DNA of 64,000 bases, taken from assembly GCF_001864895.1 (NCBI RefSeq), contig NZ_MJGO01000038.1, positions 153,840-217,839 on the forward strand. The letters are read 5' to 3'. The translations under genes and the position numbers were made by a program. The DNA is from Curtobacterium sp. MCBA15_009. GTDB lineage: Bacteria > Actinomycetota > Actinomycetes > Actinomycetales > Microbacteriaceae. This document shows positions 52,660 through 59,948 of the stretch, one piece after another (positions within the stretch are counted from its first letter, which is position 1; every line of letters begins with the position of its first letter). Under the pieces are notes generated by a model that saw nothing but the letters and a program-made list of their open reading frames with translations, was not told where the DNA came from and made no database searches.

Positions 52660-53712
52660 GTGAGCACGCGGGAACAGCACGTCGGATCAGGGACCGCGGA
52701 GGCCTTCGCGGACCGTCTGCAACGGCTGCGCCGCGCTGCCGGGGACCCGTCGTACGGGGACGTCGCCGCCCGGATCACCGCACGCCGAGTCGCCGTCGGG
52801 ACACCGGAGGCGGCGGCTCGCATCGCCCGGTCCACCGTGTACGACGTGTTCCGACCCGGGCGGACCCGACTGAACGTCAGCCTCGTCGGCGAGGTCGTCC
52901 GTGTCCTCGGCGTCGCGGACGGCGACGTCGAGGAGTGGCAGCGCGCGGCGCGCTCGCCGGTGGTCGCGCGTCCGGGGCCGGGACCCGCAGGACCCGTCCG
53001 ACCCGAGGTCGGTCCGGCTCCGTCCGCCCAGTCGGAGGCCGACGAGCGGCCGACCGGGAGGCCCGGGTCGGCTCGACTGACCAGCTCGGCCTCCGCGGTG
53101 GTCGCGTCGTCCCTGCGCCGGTGGCCGGACCGGTTCCGCCACGACCTCGACGCGGGTTCCGTCGTGCTGCTCGTCGCTGCCGCTGTCGGACTCGACCTCT
53201 TCGGCGCCAGCGTCTCCGAGCAGTTCCACCTGCCGATCTGGCTCGACACGATCGGCACCGCCGTCATCGCCCTCCGACTCGGCCCGTGGGCAGGCGCCGG
53301 GGTCGGTGCCGGGGCGGTGCTCCTCAACCAACTCGCCCACGGGCCCACCTCCTTCTGGTTCGCCCTCGTCGGCGTCGTGGCCGGTCTGCTCTGGGGTGCC
53401 GGCGGCCGGTTGCGGGGCCTGCAGCGGTCATCCTGGCGGTTGCTCGTGCTCGGCCTCGTGGTGGCCGTCGGGTGCACAGCGGTGGCGACGCCGGTCACCG
53501 TCCTCGCCTACCAGGCGTCGGTGACGCACGGTACCCAGGCGTACATCGACCTGCTGTCGGCAGCGGGCGACGGTCCGTGGGTCGCCGTCGCCCTGGCGAA
53601 CCTCGGAGCGTCTGTCCTCGACAAGGTCCTGACCACCTTCGTGGCGTTCGCGTTGCTCGTGCTGCTCGAGCGACGGATGACGCGCGCACAGGAGACTCCG
53701 CTCCCGGACTGA
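52660..53712 (+). CDS. HTH protein fused to an ECF-S-like membrane domain
   Basis: This 350-residue protein starts with GTG after GGGGGAGGG (52644-52652). Residues 1-100 look like the N-terminal DNA-binding part of actinobacterial XRE-type regulators (FADRLQRLRRAAGDPSYGDVA, STVYDVFRPGRTRLNVSLVGEVVRVLG). A Pro-rich linker follows. From about residue 165 there are five to six helices containing PIWLDTIGTAVIALRLGPWAG, a pattern I know from substrate-binding S components of ECF vitamin transporters. I do not know this fusion. It could be a membrane-bound regulator sensing a vitamin-like ligand. It lies 74 bp upstream of the NERD/AAA operon on the same strand. Confidence 0.8.
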   Translation: MSTREQHVGSGTAEAFADRLQRLRRAAGDPSYGDVAARITARRVAVGTPEAAARIARSTVYDVFRPGRTRLNVSLVGEVVRVLGVADGDVEEWQRAARSPVVARPGPGPAGPVRPEVGPAPSAQSEADERPTGRPGSARLTSSASAVVASSLRRWPDRFRHDLDAGSVVLLVAAAVGLDLFGASVSEQFHLPIWLDTIGTAVIALRLGPWAGAGVGAGAVLLNQLAHGPTSFWFALVGVVAGLLWGAGGRLRGLQRSSWRLLVLGLVVAVGCTAVATPVTVLAYQASVTHGTQAYIDLLSAAGDGPWVAVALANLGASVLDKVLTTFVAFALLVLLERRMTRAQETPLPD

Positions 53713-53728
53713 AGCGCTGTCCGGGTTT

Positions 53729-53779
53729 GTGCGGACAGCGGTCCGGACACCGGTCCGGACACGTCCGCACACCTACGGT
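53729..53779 (+). promoter_or_regulatory. Promoter region of the NERD/AAA operon with nested repeats
   Basis: TACGGT (53774-53779) ends 7 nt before the GTG of the small membrane protein, fitting a leaderless promoter. Upstream, GTGCGGAC (53729-53736) and GTCCGCAC (53763-53770) are inverted, and CGGTCCGGACA is repeated at 53739-53749 and 53751-53761. The repeats cover the expected -35 and so may be a repressor or activator site. Confidence 0.5.
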
Positions 53780-53786
53780 CGGCGGT

Positions 53787-53963
53787 GTGAACCAGCTCCT
53801 CTCCACGACGGCCTCGGCGGTCGCGCTCGTCGGCGGCATCGTGCTCTTCGTCGCGCTCTTCACGCCGCGACGGTTCCGGGCGCGTCGTCCGGCCCGTTTC
53901 GGGATCGGCTTCGGCCTGCTCGGGGTCTCCGCCGTCCTCTGGACGGTGGCGGGGCGGAGCTGA
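53787..53963 (+). CDS. Small two-helix membrane protein
   Basis: This 58-residue protein has two hydrophobic helices (STTASAVALVGGIVLFVALF and ARFGIGFGLLGVSAVLWTVA) joined by a basic loop (TPRRFRARRP), predicting a hairpin in the membrane with the loop inside. No family is recognised. It is the first gene of an operon with the NERD protein, 26 bp upstream of it. The GTG start is set by TACGGT 7 nt upstream. Confidence 0.6.
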   Translation: MNQLLSTTASAVALVGGIVLFVALFTPRRFRARRPARFGIGFGLLGVSAVLWTVAGRS

Positions 53964-53989
53964 CGGTGCGCTCGACGAGAGGAACGAAG

Positions 53990-55393
53990 ATGAGCGGTCC
54001 GCTGGAGACCCGACGGCGGAGGTTCGCGCGTACCGCGGACATCCTGGTGGTGGTGCTGACGATCCTGAACGGTCTGAGCTGGGTGGTGGGCGGCCTGACT
54101 TCCCCCGCATGGTTCGCCGTGGTCCTCGGCCTGGCACTCGCCGGCCGGGTGACGCGAGACCACTTCCGGCCCCGGTCGGGCGTGCTCGGCACCATCGTGG
54201 CCGTCACCGCGCTCGCCACCGCGGTCCTCGGCGGGATCGTCACGGCGTCGTCGTCGCCCGTCGCCGGCCACGTGCTTCCTGTGCACCTGCTGTGGTCGCT
54301 CGTGATCGTCGCCGCGACGATCGCTCGCCCGGTCGTCGCGACGAGCATCCGGACCGGCGCCGCCGCCGACACGGCCAACCGCATCCGTGCCGCCGAGGAA
54401 GAGCGGATCCGGTCCAACCGTGAACGGGAACTCGACCACGTCGCCCGCGTCGAACGCGACCGCAAGTGGGCAGCGCGGCCGTCGGGTGACGGCGAGCGCA
54501 CCGGGTACGAACCGAGCGAGCTGGTCGACGTCGAGATCGGGCCGAACGCCTGGATGTACGGGGAGCCCGGTGCCGGCCTCGGTGGGTCCGGCTTCGACGC
54601 GCGCGCGATCGAGCGCGGGCGTGAGGGAGAGGTCAACTTCGCGAAGGTCCTCGAGCAGCGCGGCCTGCTCGGACGCTTCGCGACGTTCTGGTCCGTGCAC
54701 ATGCCGGACGAGGGCGTCGGAGCGAGCAAGCAGTTCCAGACCGACATCGACTGCGTGGTGGTCACCGGCTCCTCGATCTGGCTCGTCGACGTGAAGAACT
54801 ACGACCAGGGCGGCGTGCGCTGGACCGTCGAACGTGAGGACCCCCAAGGCCGTTCCTCGGCACCGACGCTCATCGCGATCGACCTGCAGACCGAGGGCGC
54901 GGTCGGGCACCCGCGCAAGATGTCCGGGAACATGAAGCTCGCCCGCGAGCGTTTCGGCCTCAAGATGCGCAACCTCGGCATCCGGACGATGGTGAAGCCC
55001 GTCGTCGTCATGATGCCGCGGGACGACGGCCTCGGCCGGATCCAGGACGTCGCGTGGCCGGGGGACATCCCCGCGGCCGGCCTGCCGGACCTCCTGCGCT
55101 GGCTCGAGGACGAGCCGGACTTCGTCCCCTCCGACGAGAACGCGAGGCTCCTCGTCCCGATCCTGTCGGCGCTGCTCAAGGACGAGAGCGGCTCCGCGCC
55201 GGTCGTCGGAGAGCGCCGGCGTCCGTCGCCCGCGGCGACACCGACCCGCACCGTGTCGACCGCCCGTGCCACAGCCACACGACCGGCGACGGCGCCGAGC
55301 ACGACCGAGGACGCCGGGTCGCGCAGTTGCTCCTCGTGCGGAGCGACCGTGACCGCGGAGATGGGCTTCTGCGAAGCGTGCGGGGCGGCGTGA
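53990..55393 (+). CDS. Membrane-anchored NERD-domain protein with C-terminal zinc ribbon
   Basis: This 467-residue protein has about four helices in the first 125 residues and a charged helical linker (RIRAAEEERIRSNRERELDHV). Residues 205-390 form a NERD (nuclease-related) domain: GREGEVNFAKVL (Glu212, Glu214), TDIDCVVV (Asp252, Asp254) and WLVDVKNYD (Asp267, Lys269). These are compatible with a PD-(D/E)xK active site. A Thr/Ala/Pro-rich linker leads to a zinc ribbon, CSSCGA and CEACGA, at the end. GAGAGGAA precedes the ATG. Its stop overlaps the next start (GTGA). Nuclease activity is inferred, not known. Confidence 0.82.
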   Translation: MSGPLETRRRRFARTADILVVVLTILNGLSWVVGGLTSPAWFAVVLGLALAGRVTRDHFRPRSGVLGTIVAVTALATAVLGGIVTASSSPVAGHVLPVHLLWSLVIVAATIARPVVATSIRTGAAADTANRIRAAEEERIRSNRERELDHVARVERDRKWAARPSGDGERTGYEPSELVDVEIGPNAWMYGEPGAGLGGSGFDARAIERGREGEVNFAKVLEQRGLLGRFATFWSVHMPDEGVGASKQFQTDIDCVVVTGSSIWLVDVKNYDQGGVRWTVEREDPQGRSSAPTLIAIDLQTEGAVGHPRKMSGNMKLARERFGLKMRNLGIRTMVKPVVVMMPRDDGLGRIQDVAWPGDIPAAGLPDLLRWLEDEPDFVPSDENARLLVPILSALLKDESGSAPVVGERRRPSPAATPTRTVSTARATATRPATAPSTTEDAGSRSCSSCGATVTAEMGFCEACGAA

Positions 55394-56100
55394 CCACCTG
55401 GTTGCTCGAGGTCGAGGTCGACGACCTCCGGGCCGCACTCGCGCACGTCGCCCCGTTCGCAGCGGCTGCGAACCCGTCCCCCTGGGACCGCATCCGCATG
55501 CACGTGCTGTTCGAGGGCGGCGTGGCGGACCTGCACCTGCTCGCCGGGTCGGACCGGAACCTCGCCGACGGAGCGATCGCACACGTGAGCGGGCGGACGC
55601 TCCGCGAACGGGACGACCGCGTGTTCTTCGGGACCGATCTGGTCCGTTCGGTCAGTGTGTCGTTGCCCTCGAGCGGCCTCGTGCAGATCGGCGTCGACCC
55701 GGGCGCGGTCTCCGTCCGCCACGTCGCGGACGGAGCGGTGGTCAGCACGTCGGCGGTCGTCGCGCGGATCAGCGTCGGGTGCTTCCCGACAGGAGCGGGG
55801 TGGCGGACCCTCGTCCCTGCTTCGCGCTGGACCAGGGGCGGACGAGCAGAGGTGTTCGAGGTGTTCGAGGACGACTACAGCTCGGAGCTGGTCGAAGCTG
55901 CGCCGACCGCGGTGGTGGTCGCCCCGGTGACGGGTCCGTCGACGACCGACACCGCACCCGGCGCGCCGGCGCCGACGCCCGCGAAGGCCAGGCCGGTCGT
56001 GATGCCGTCCCTCCCCGCGCCCGCAGCCGACCCCGCGCCGCGACGGACGCCCGTGCCGGCTCGTCGGACGGGTCACCTGTCAGCGGACGGCCGACGGTGA
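55390..56100 (+). CDS. Unrecognised protein with a possible sliding-clamp-like domain
   Basis: This 236-residue protein starts at a GTG overlapping the NERD gene's stop, and its own stop overlaps the GTG of the AAA gene. Residues 1-150 have alternating strands: WLLEVEVDDLRAALAHVAPFA, DLHLLAGSDRNLADGAIAHV, LVRSVSVSLPSSGLVQIGVD. This order (helix-forming first strand, xLxxxxxD strand, then LP segment) recalls one domain of a DnaN-type clamp. Residues 165-236 are Pro/Ala/Thr/Arg-rich and probably disordered. No family name can be given; the clamp likeness is my inference. Confidence 0.7.
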   Translation: MTTWLLEVEVDDLRAALAHVAPFAAAANPSPWDRIRMHVLFEGGVADLHLLAGSDRNLADGAIAHVSGRTLRERDDRVFFGTDLVRSVSVSLPSSGLVQIGVDPGAVSVRHVADGAVVSTSAVVARISVGCFPTGAGWRTLVPASRWTRGGRAEVFEVFEDDYSSELVEAAPTAVVVAPVTGPSTTDTAPGAPAPTPAKARPVVMPSLPAPAADPAPRRTPVPARRTGHLSADGRR

Positions 56101-59100
56101 GCGTCGGACGGATCAGGGACGTCGAGCAGGTCCTCCGGCTCACGGTCGGTGCCCTCCGCCGTGCCGTCGCCAGGACCGACGGGTTCCGAACCTCCGACGG
56201 CTCGGGTGTGCTGGACGGCGTTGGCCTGTGGGTCGACGAGGGCACTCGTGTCCAGCTGATCGCGTCGGACGGCGTGCACGTCGCCCTCGAACCGGTCCTC
56301 GACGCGGTCCCGATCCTGACGACCTGGCTGACGTTGCCGCCGAGCTTCGTGGTCGAGCTCACCGGCCACTTCGGCGACGACGACGAGGTGTCCATCGGGC
56401 TCGGCTGGGGCGAGGACGGTCGGCAGGTCGTCGTCCAGGGCGCCGCCGACGAGCCGGTGCTCCACCAGGCGATGTGGACGTCGCCGCGTCTGCTGGAGCA
56501 CCTCAAGGGCTCGTACGCGTTCTTCGGCGACGGGGAGGCGAGTCTGGTGACCGTCGACCGGAACGCGTTCATGAAGACCCTCGTGACCGCTGAGGCCGTC
56601 GAACCGTCATCGATCGTCACCCTCGCCCTCGCGCCCGAACGCGTCCTCGTCCGGGGCGCCGCCGGGTTGCTCGGCGATCCCGTGGCGGGGATCCTCGCCG
56701 GCCGACCCCGCCGGCTGCACGTGCCCGTCGAGCGGCTCCGTGCAGCGGTGCGCTTCGTCTGTTGGACCGCCGAACAGCGGTACGACGCCGTGGCGCTGCA
56801 GGTCTCGGGCGACGGATCGCGCGTGCGACTCTGGGGGACGGACGCCGACGGTGCGTCGGACGGTCCTGAGTGCTTCGTGCGGACGAGCTCCGACGAAGCC
56901 GGTGCTTCGCTCCGACGGATCGCTCGCGACGAACAGGCGGCTGGCCGGGAGGAGGCCGAGCCGGACGACGGGCTCGAGGTGCTCTCACCGCTCCCGCCGG
57001 CACAGGGGCCCGAAGCCGTCGCCGCCGTGCTCGCGGAGCTGGACGCGATCGTCGGGCAGGCCCAGCTCAAGGCGCAGGTGCGCAACGTCGTCGCGCAGGC
57101 GGAGCTCGTGCAGCTCCGCAGGGAGAAGGGCTTCCACGGCGAGCTGACCGCCGGACACCTGCTGTTCGTCGGGCCTCCCGGGACCGGGAAGACCACCATC
57201 GGCCGACTGATCGCCCGGCTCTACCACGCGCTCGGGTTCCTGCCCACGGACACCCTCGTCGAGGTCGACCGTGCAGCCCTCGTCGCAGCGCACGTCGGCG
57301 GCACCGAGGAACGCACGACCGCCGCTGTGGAGCGGGCGATGGGCGGCGTCCTGCTCGTGGACGAGGCGTACGCCCTCACCAGCGGCGGCGAGAACGACTT
57401 CGGCCGACAGGCGCTGGACACCCTGCTCAAGGCGCTCGAGGACCGCCGCGGGTCGTTCGTCTGCATCGCCGCCGGCTACCCGGCCGAGATGGACGCCTTC
57501 ACCGCGGCGAACCCGGGCATCGCCTCGCGGTTCCCGCAGCGCATCGAGTTCACCCCGTACTCCGCGGACGAGCTCGTCGCGATCGCCGTGCAGATGGCGT
57601 CGGACTCCGGTGCCGTCCTCACCCACGAGGCGGTCGAGCGGCTCGGGCTCCGACTCCGCGAAGCCGAGGTCTCCGGTCGCTTCGCGGAACGCACGTGGGG
57701 CAACGCGAGGACGGTGCGGACCGTGGTCGACCGAGCGGCCGCCGCTCGGGACGCCCGCCTCAGCGCGCTGCTCGCCGGTGCGCCCGGACTCGGGGGCGAC
57801 ACCATCGACGGAGCCGCCCTCGTCGAGATCCGGGAAGAGGACATCGTCGTCGCGTGCGACGACCAAGGTGTCGGCCGTCCGTCGGCCCCGACCGAGGACG
57901 TCGAGACCGTGCTCGCGGAACTGCGCGCCCAGATCGGGCAGGACCAGGTCGCCCGGCAGGTCGAGTCGCTCGTCGCCAACGCCCGCGCGGCTCGTGCGGC
58001 GGCCGATCGTGACGAACGTGCGACGGTGCCGGACATCCCGCACCTGCTCTTCACCGGTCCGCCCGGCACCGGCAAGACCACGATCGCCCGGCTCATCGCG
58101 CGCCTGTACCGTGCGCTCGGGCTCCTGCCGGGTGGCACCGTCGTCGAGGTTGACCGTGGCGACCTCGTCGCCGGGTTCGTGGGACAGACCGCGACGAAGA
58201 CGACCGAACGGATCGACGAGGCGATGGGCGGCGTGCTCTTCGTGGACGAGGCGTACGCACTCACGGCCGGAGGCGACGCCTTCGGGCGGGAAGCCGTCGA
58301 CACGCTGCTCAAGCGGATGGAGGACGACCGCGGCCGGTTCCTCGTCATCGCCGCCGGGTACCCGGAGCCGATGAGGGACTTCCTGCGGTCGAACCCAGGA
58401 CTCGCCCGGCGCTTCCCGACGACCGTCGAGTTCCGGTCGTACTCGGCCGAGCAGCTCGCCGAGATCGCGACCTCGATGGCGGCGGCGAGGAACGAACGGT
58501 TCACGGAGGACGCCGCACAGGTGCTCCGCGCCCGGTTGTCGGGGGCCGAGCGCGCCGGCCTGTTCGCCCGGGCCGACTGGGGGAACGCCGGAGCCGTCCG
58601 GAACCTCGTCGACGAGGCGGTCCGGGTCCGCAACACCCGCGTGTTCGCCGACGATCGCACCCCGCCGGTCGGTGCCGGCCTCGACGAGCTCGACGCGTCG
58701 GACGTCGAGGCGGCGTGCAGGTCGGTCCTGGCGGACGACGGGCCGGCCGTCGAAGCGGTGGGGGACGTCCTGGCGGAACTCGGCGCACAGATCGGGCAGC
58801 CCGGGGTCAAGGTCCAGGTCGAGTCACTGATGGCCGGGGTCCGCGCCCAGCAGGCGCGTCTCGCCCGGGGCATGTCGACCGGGCAGTCCCTGGTCGAGCA
58901 CCTGGTGTTCACCGGCCCGCCCGGGACCGGCAAGACGACGATCGCCCGGCTGCTCGCGCGGCTGTACCGCGCACTCGGCGTCCTGCCGTCCGGACACGTC
59001 GTCGAGGTCGACGCCGCGGGACTCGTCGCGGGCTACGTCGGTCAGACGGCGACGAAGACGGAGGAACGCATCGCGGAGGCCCGGGGCGGCGTGCTGTTCA

Positions 59101-59621
59101 TCGACGAGGCGTACACGCTCGCCGGCGACCGGGACAGGAGCTTCGGGCAGGAGGCGATCGACACGCTGCTCGCTCGCATGGAGAACGACCGGGGAGCCTT
59201 CATGGTGATCGTCGCCGGGTACCCCGACGAGATGGCCGGGTTCCTGCGTTCCAACCCCGGACTCCCGTCGCGCTTCACCCAGACGATCGCGTTCCGCCCG
59301 TACTCGTCCGACGACCTCGTCGGGATCGCGGAGCACATGGCGGTCGGAGCGCACGAACAGGTCACCGAGGACGCTCGCGAGCTGCTGTTGCGCCGTCTGA
59401 CGGCAGCGGAGGCGGCCGGACGGTTCTCCGACCGGGAGTGGGGCAACGGGCGTGCGGTGCGGAACATCCTCGACGACGCCGTGCGTGCCCGGGACCTGCG
59501 GTTGTTCGCGGATCCGTCGTCCGAGCCGACGTCGGACGAGATGGTGACGATCGAGGCCGTGGACATGACCGTCGCCGCCGACGCTGCTGCGCTCCCGGCC
59601 GGGGTCCCAGCAGCCTCCTGA
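56097..59621 (+). CDS. Clamp-like N-terminus fused to three CbxX/CfxQ-type AAA+ modules
   Basis: This is a 1174-residue protein. Residues 1-270 look like two clamp-type domains (VLRLTVGALRRAVARTDGF, VQLIASDGVHVAL; RLHVPVERLRAAVRFV, DAVALQVSGDGSRVRLWG). Three tandem AAA+ modules of the CbxX/CfxQ/SpoVK class follow. Their Walker A motifs GPPGTGKT start at residues 359, 654 and 940, and the Walker B motifs are VLLVDEAYAL, VLFVDEAYAL and VLFIDEAYTL. Arginine-finger strands NPGxxxRF are present in each, so all three appear active. Each module opens with a leader such as VLAELxAxIGQ. CbxX proteins remodel other proteins (Rubisco activase in one case). It is the last gene of the operon. Its role is unknown. 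Confidence 0.85.
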   Translation: MSVGRIRDVEQVLRLTVGALRRAVARTDGFRTSDGSGVLDGVGLWVDEGTRVQLIASDGVHVALEPVLDAVPILTTWLTLPPSFVVELTGHFGDDDEVSIGLGWGEDGRQVVVQGAADEPVLHQAMWTSPRLLEHLKGSYAFFGDGEASLVTVDRNAFMKTLVTAEAVEPSSIVTLALAPERVLVRGAAGLLGDPVAGILAGRPRRLHVPVERLRAAVRFVCWTAEQRYDAVALQVSGDGSRVRLWGTDADGASDGPECFVRTSSDEAGASLRRIARDEQAAGREEAEPDDGLEVLSPLPPAQGPEAVAAVLAELDAIVGQAQLKAQVRNVVAQAELVQLRREKGFHGELTAGHLLFVGPPGTGKTTIGRLIARLYHALGFLPTDTLVEVDRAALVAAHVGGTEERTTAAVERAMGGVLLVDEAYALTSGGENDFGRQALDTLLKALEDRRGSFVCIAAGYPAEMDAFTAANPGIASRFPQRIEFTPYSADELVAIAVQMASDSGAVLTHEAVERLGLRLREAEVSGRFAERTWGNARTVRTVVDRAAAARDARLSALLAGAPGLGGDTIDGAALVEIREEDIVVACDDQGVGRPSAPTEDVETVLAELRAQIGQDQVARQVESLVANARAARAAADRDERATVPDIPHLLFTGPPGTGKTTIARLIARLYRALGLLPGGTVVEVDRGDLVAGFVGQTATKTTERIDEAMGGVLFVDEAYALTAGGDAFGREAVDTLLKRMEDDRGRFLVIAAGYPEPMRDFLRSNPGLARRFPTTVEFRSYSAEQLAEIATSMAAARNERFTEDAAQVLRARLSGAERAGLFARADWGNAGAVRNLVDEAVRVRNTRVFADDRTPPVGAGLDELDASDVEAACRSVLADDGPAVEAVGDVLAELGAQIGQPGVKVQVESLMAGVRAQQARLARGMSTGQSLVEHLVFTGPPGTGKTTIARLLARLYRALGVLPSGHVVEVDAAGLVAGYVGQTATKTEERIAEARGGVLFIDEAYTLAGDRDRSFGQEAIDTLLARMENDRGAFMVIVAGYPDEMAGFLRSNPGLPSRFTQTIAFRPYSSDDLVGIAEHMAVGAHEQVTEDARELLLRRLTAAEAAGRFSDREWGNGRAVRNILDDAVRARDLRLFADPSSEPTSDEMVTIEAVDMTVAADAAALPAGVPAAS

Positions 59622-59723
59622 CCGAGCGGGCGAGCGGGTAGGCGGGGCAGTGGGGCAGCGTCGGGCCCTGGCCTCGGGAGCGCGCGGCGCGGGGTCCGCG
59701 ACAGGACACGCGTCGATCGACAC

Positions 59724-59820
59724 GTGGTTCGTCGGATCATGCACGCACAGAGGTTGCGCGCGCGTATTCCGTCGGACCACCTGTCGTTCGACCGGTGGTT
59801 CGTCGCACCATGCGCAGGCA
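59724..59820. repeat. Direct and inverted repeats in the space after the AAA gene
   Basis: GTGGTTCGTCGGATCATGCA (from 59724) recurs as GTGGTTCGTCGCACCATGCG (from 59795), and an inverted relative occurs at 59756-59780. CGTCGGACCACC (59770-59781) pairs with GGTGGTTCGTCG (59794-59805) at 10 of 12. The 327-bp space 59622-59948 lies between convergent genes and holds nothing else I can see. Confidence 0.65.
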
Positions 59821-59948
59821 TGCGCCCGGCCGCCCCGCCGCCCACCGCCCCGCGTCACGGCCCGCCGCCCCACTGCCCGCCGCACGCACGACGGCCCGCC
59901 CCGGTCTCCCGGGACGGGCCGTCGCAATCGTGCTGCGGTGGATCGGCG

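Noticed and set aside
56097-56900. Calling the clamp-like N-terminus a DnaN protein
   Set aside because: Length, domain number and sequence do not match true DnaN, and the fusion to AAA modules is foreign to it. Only a fold resemblance is suggested.
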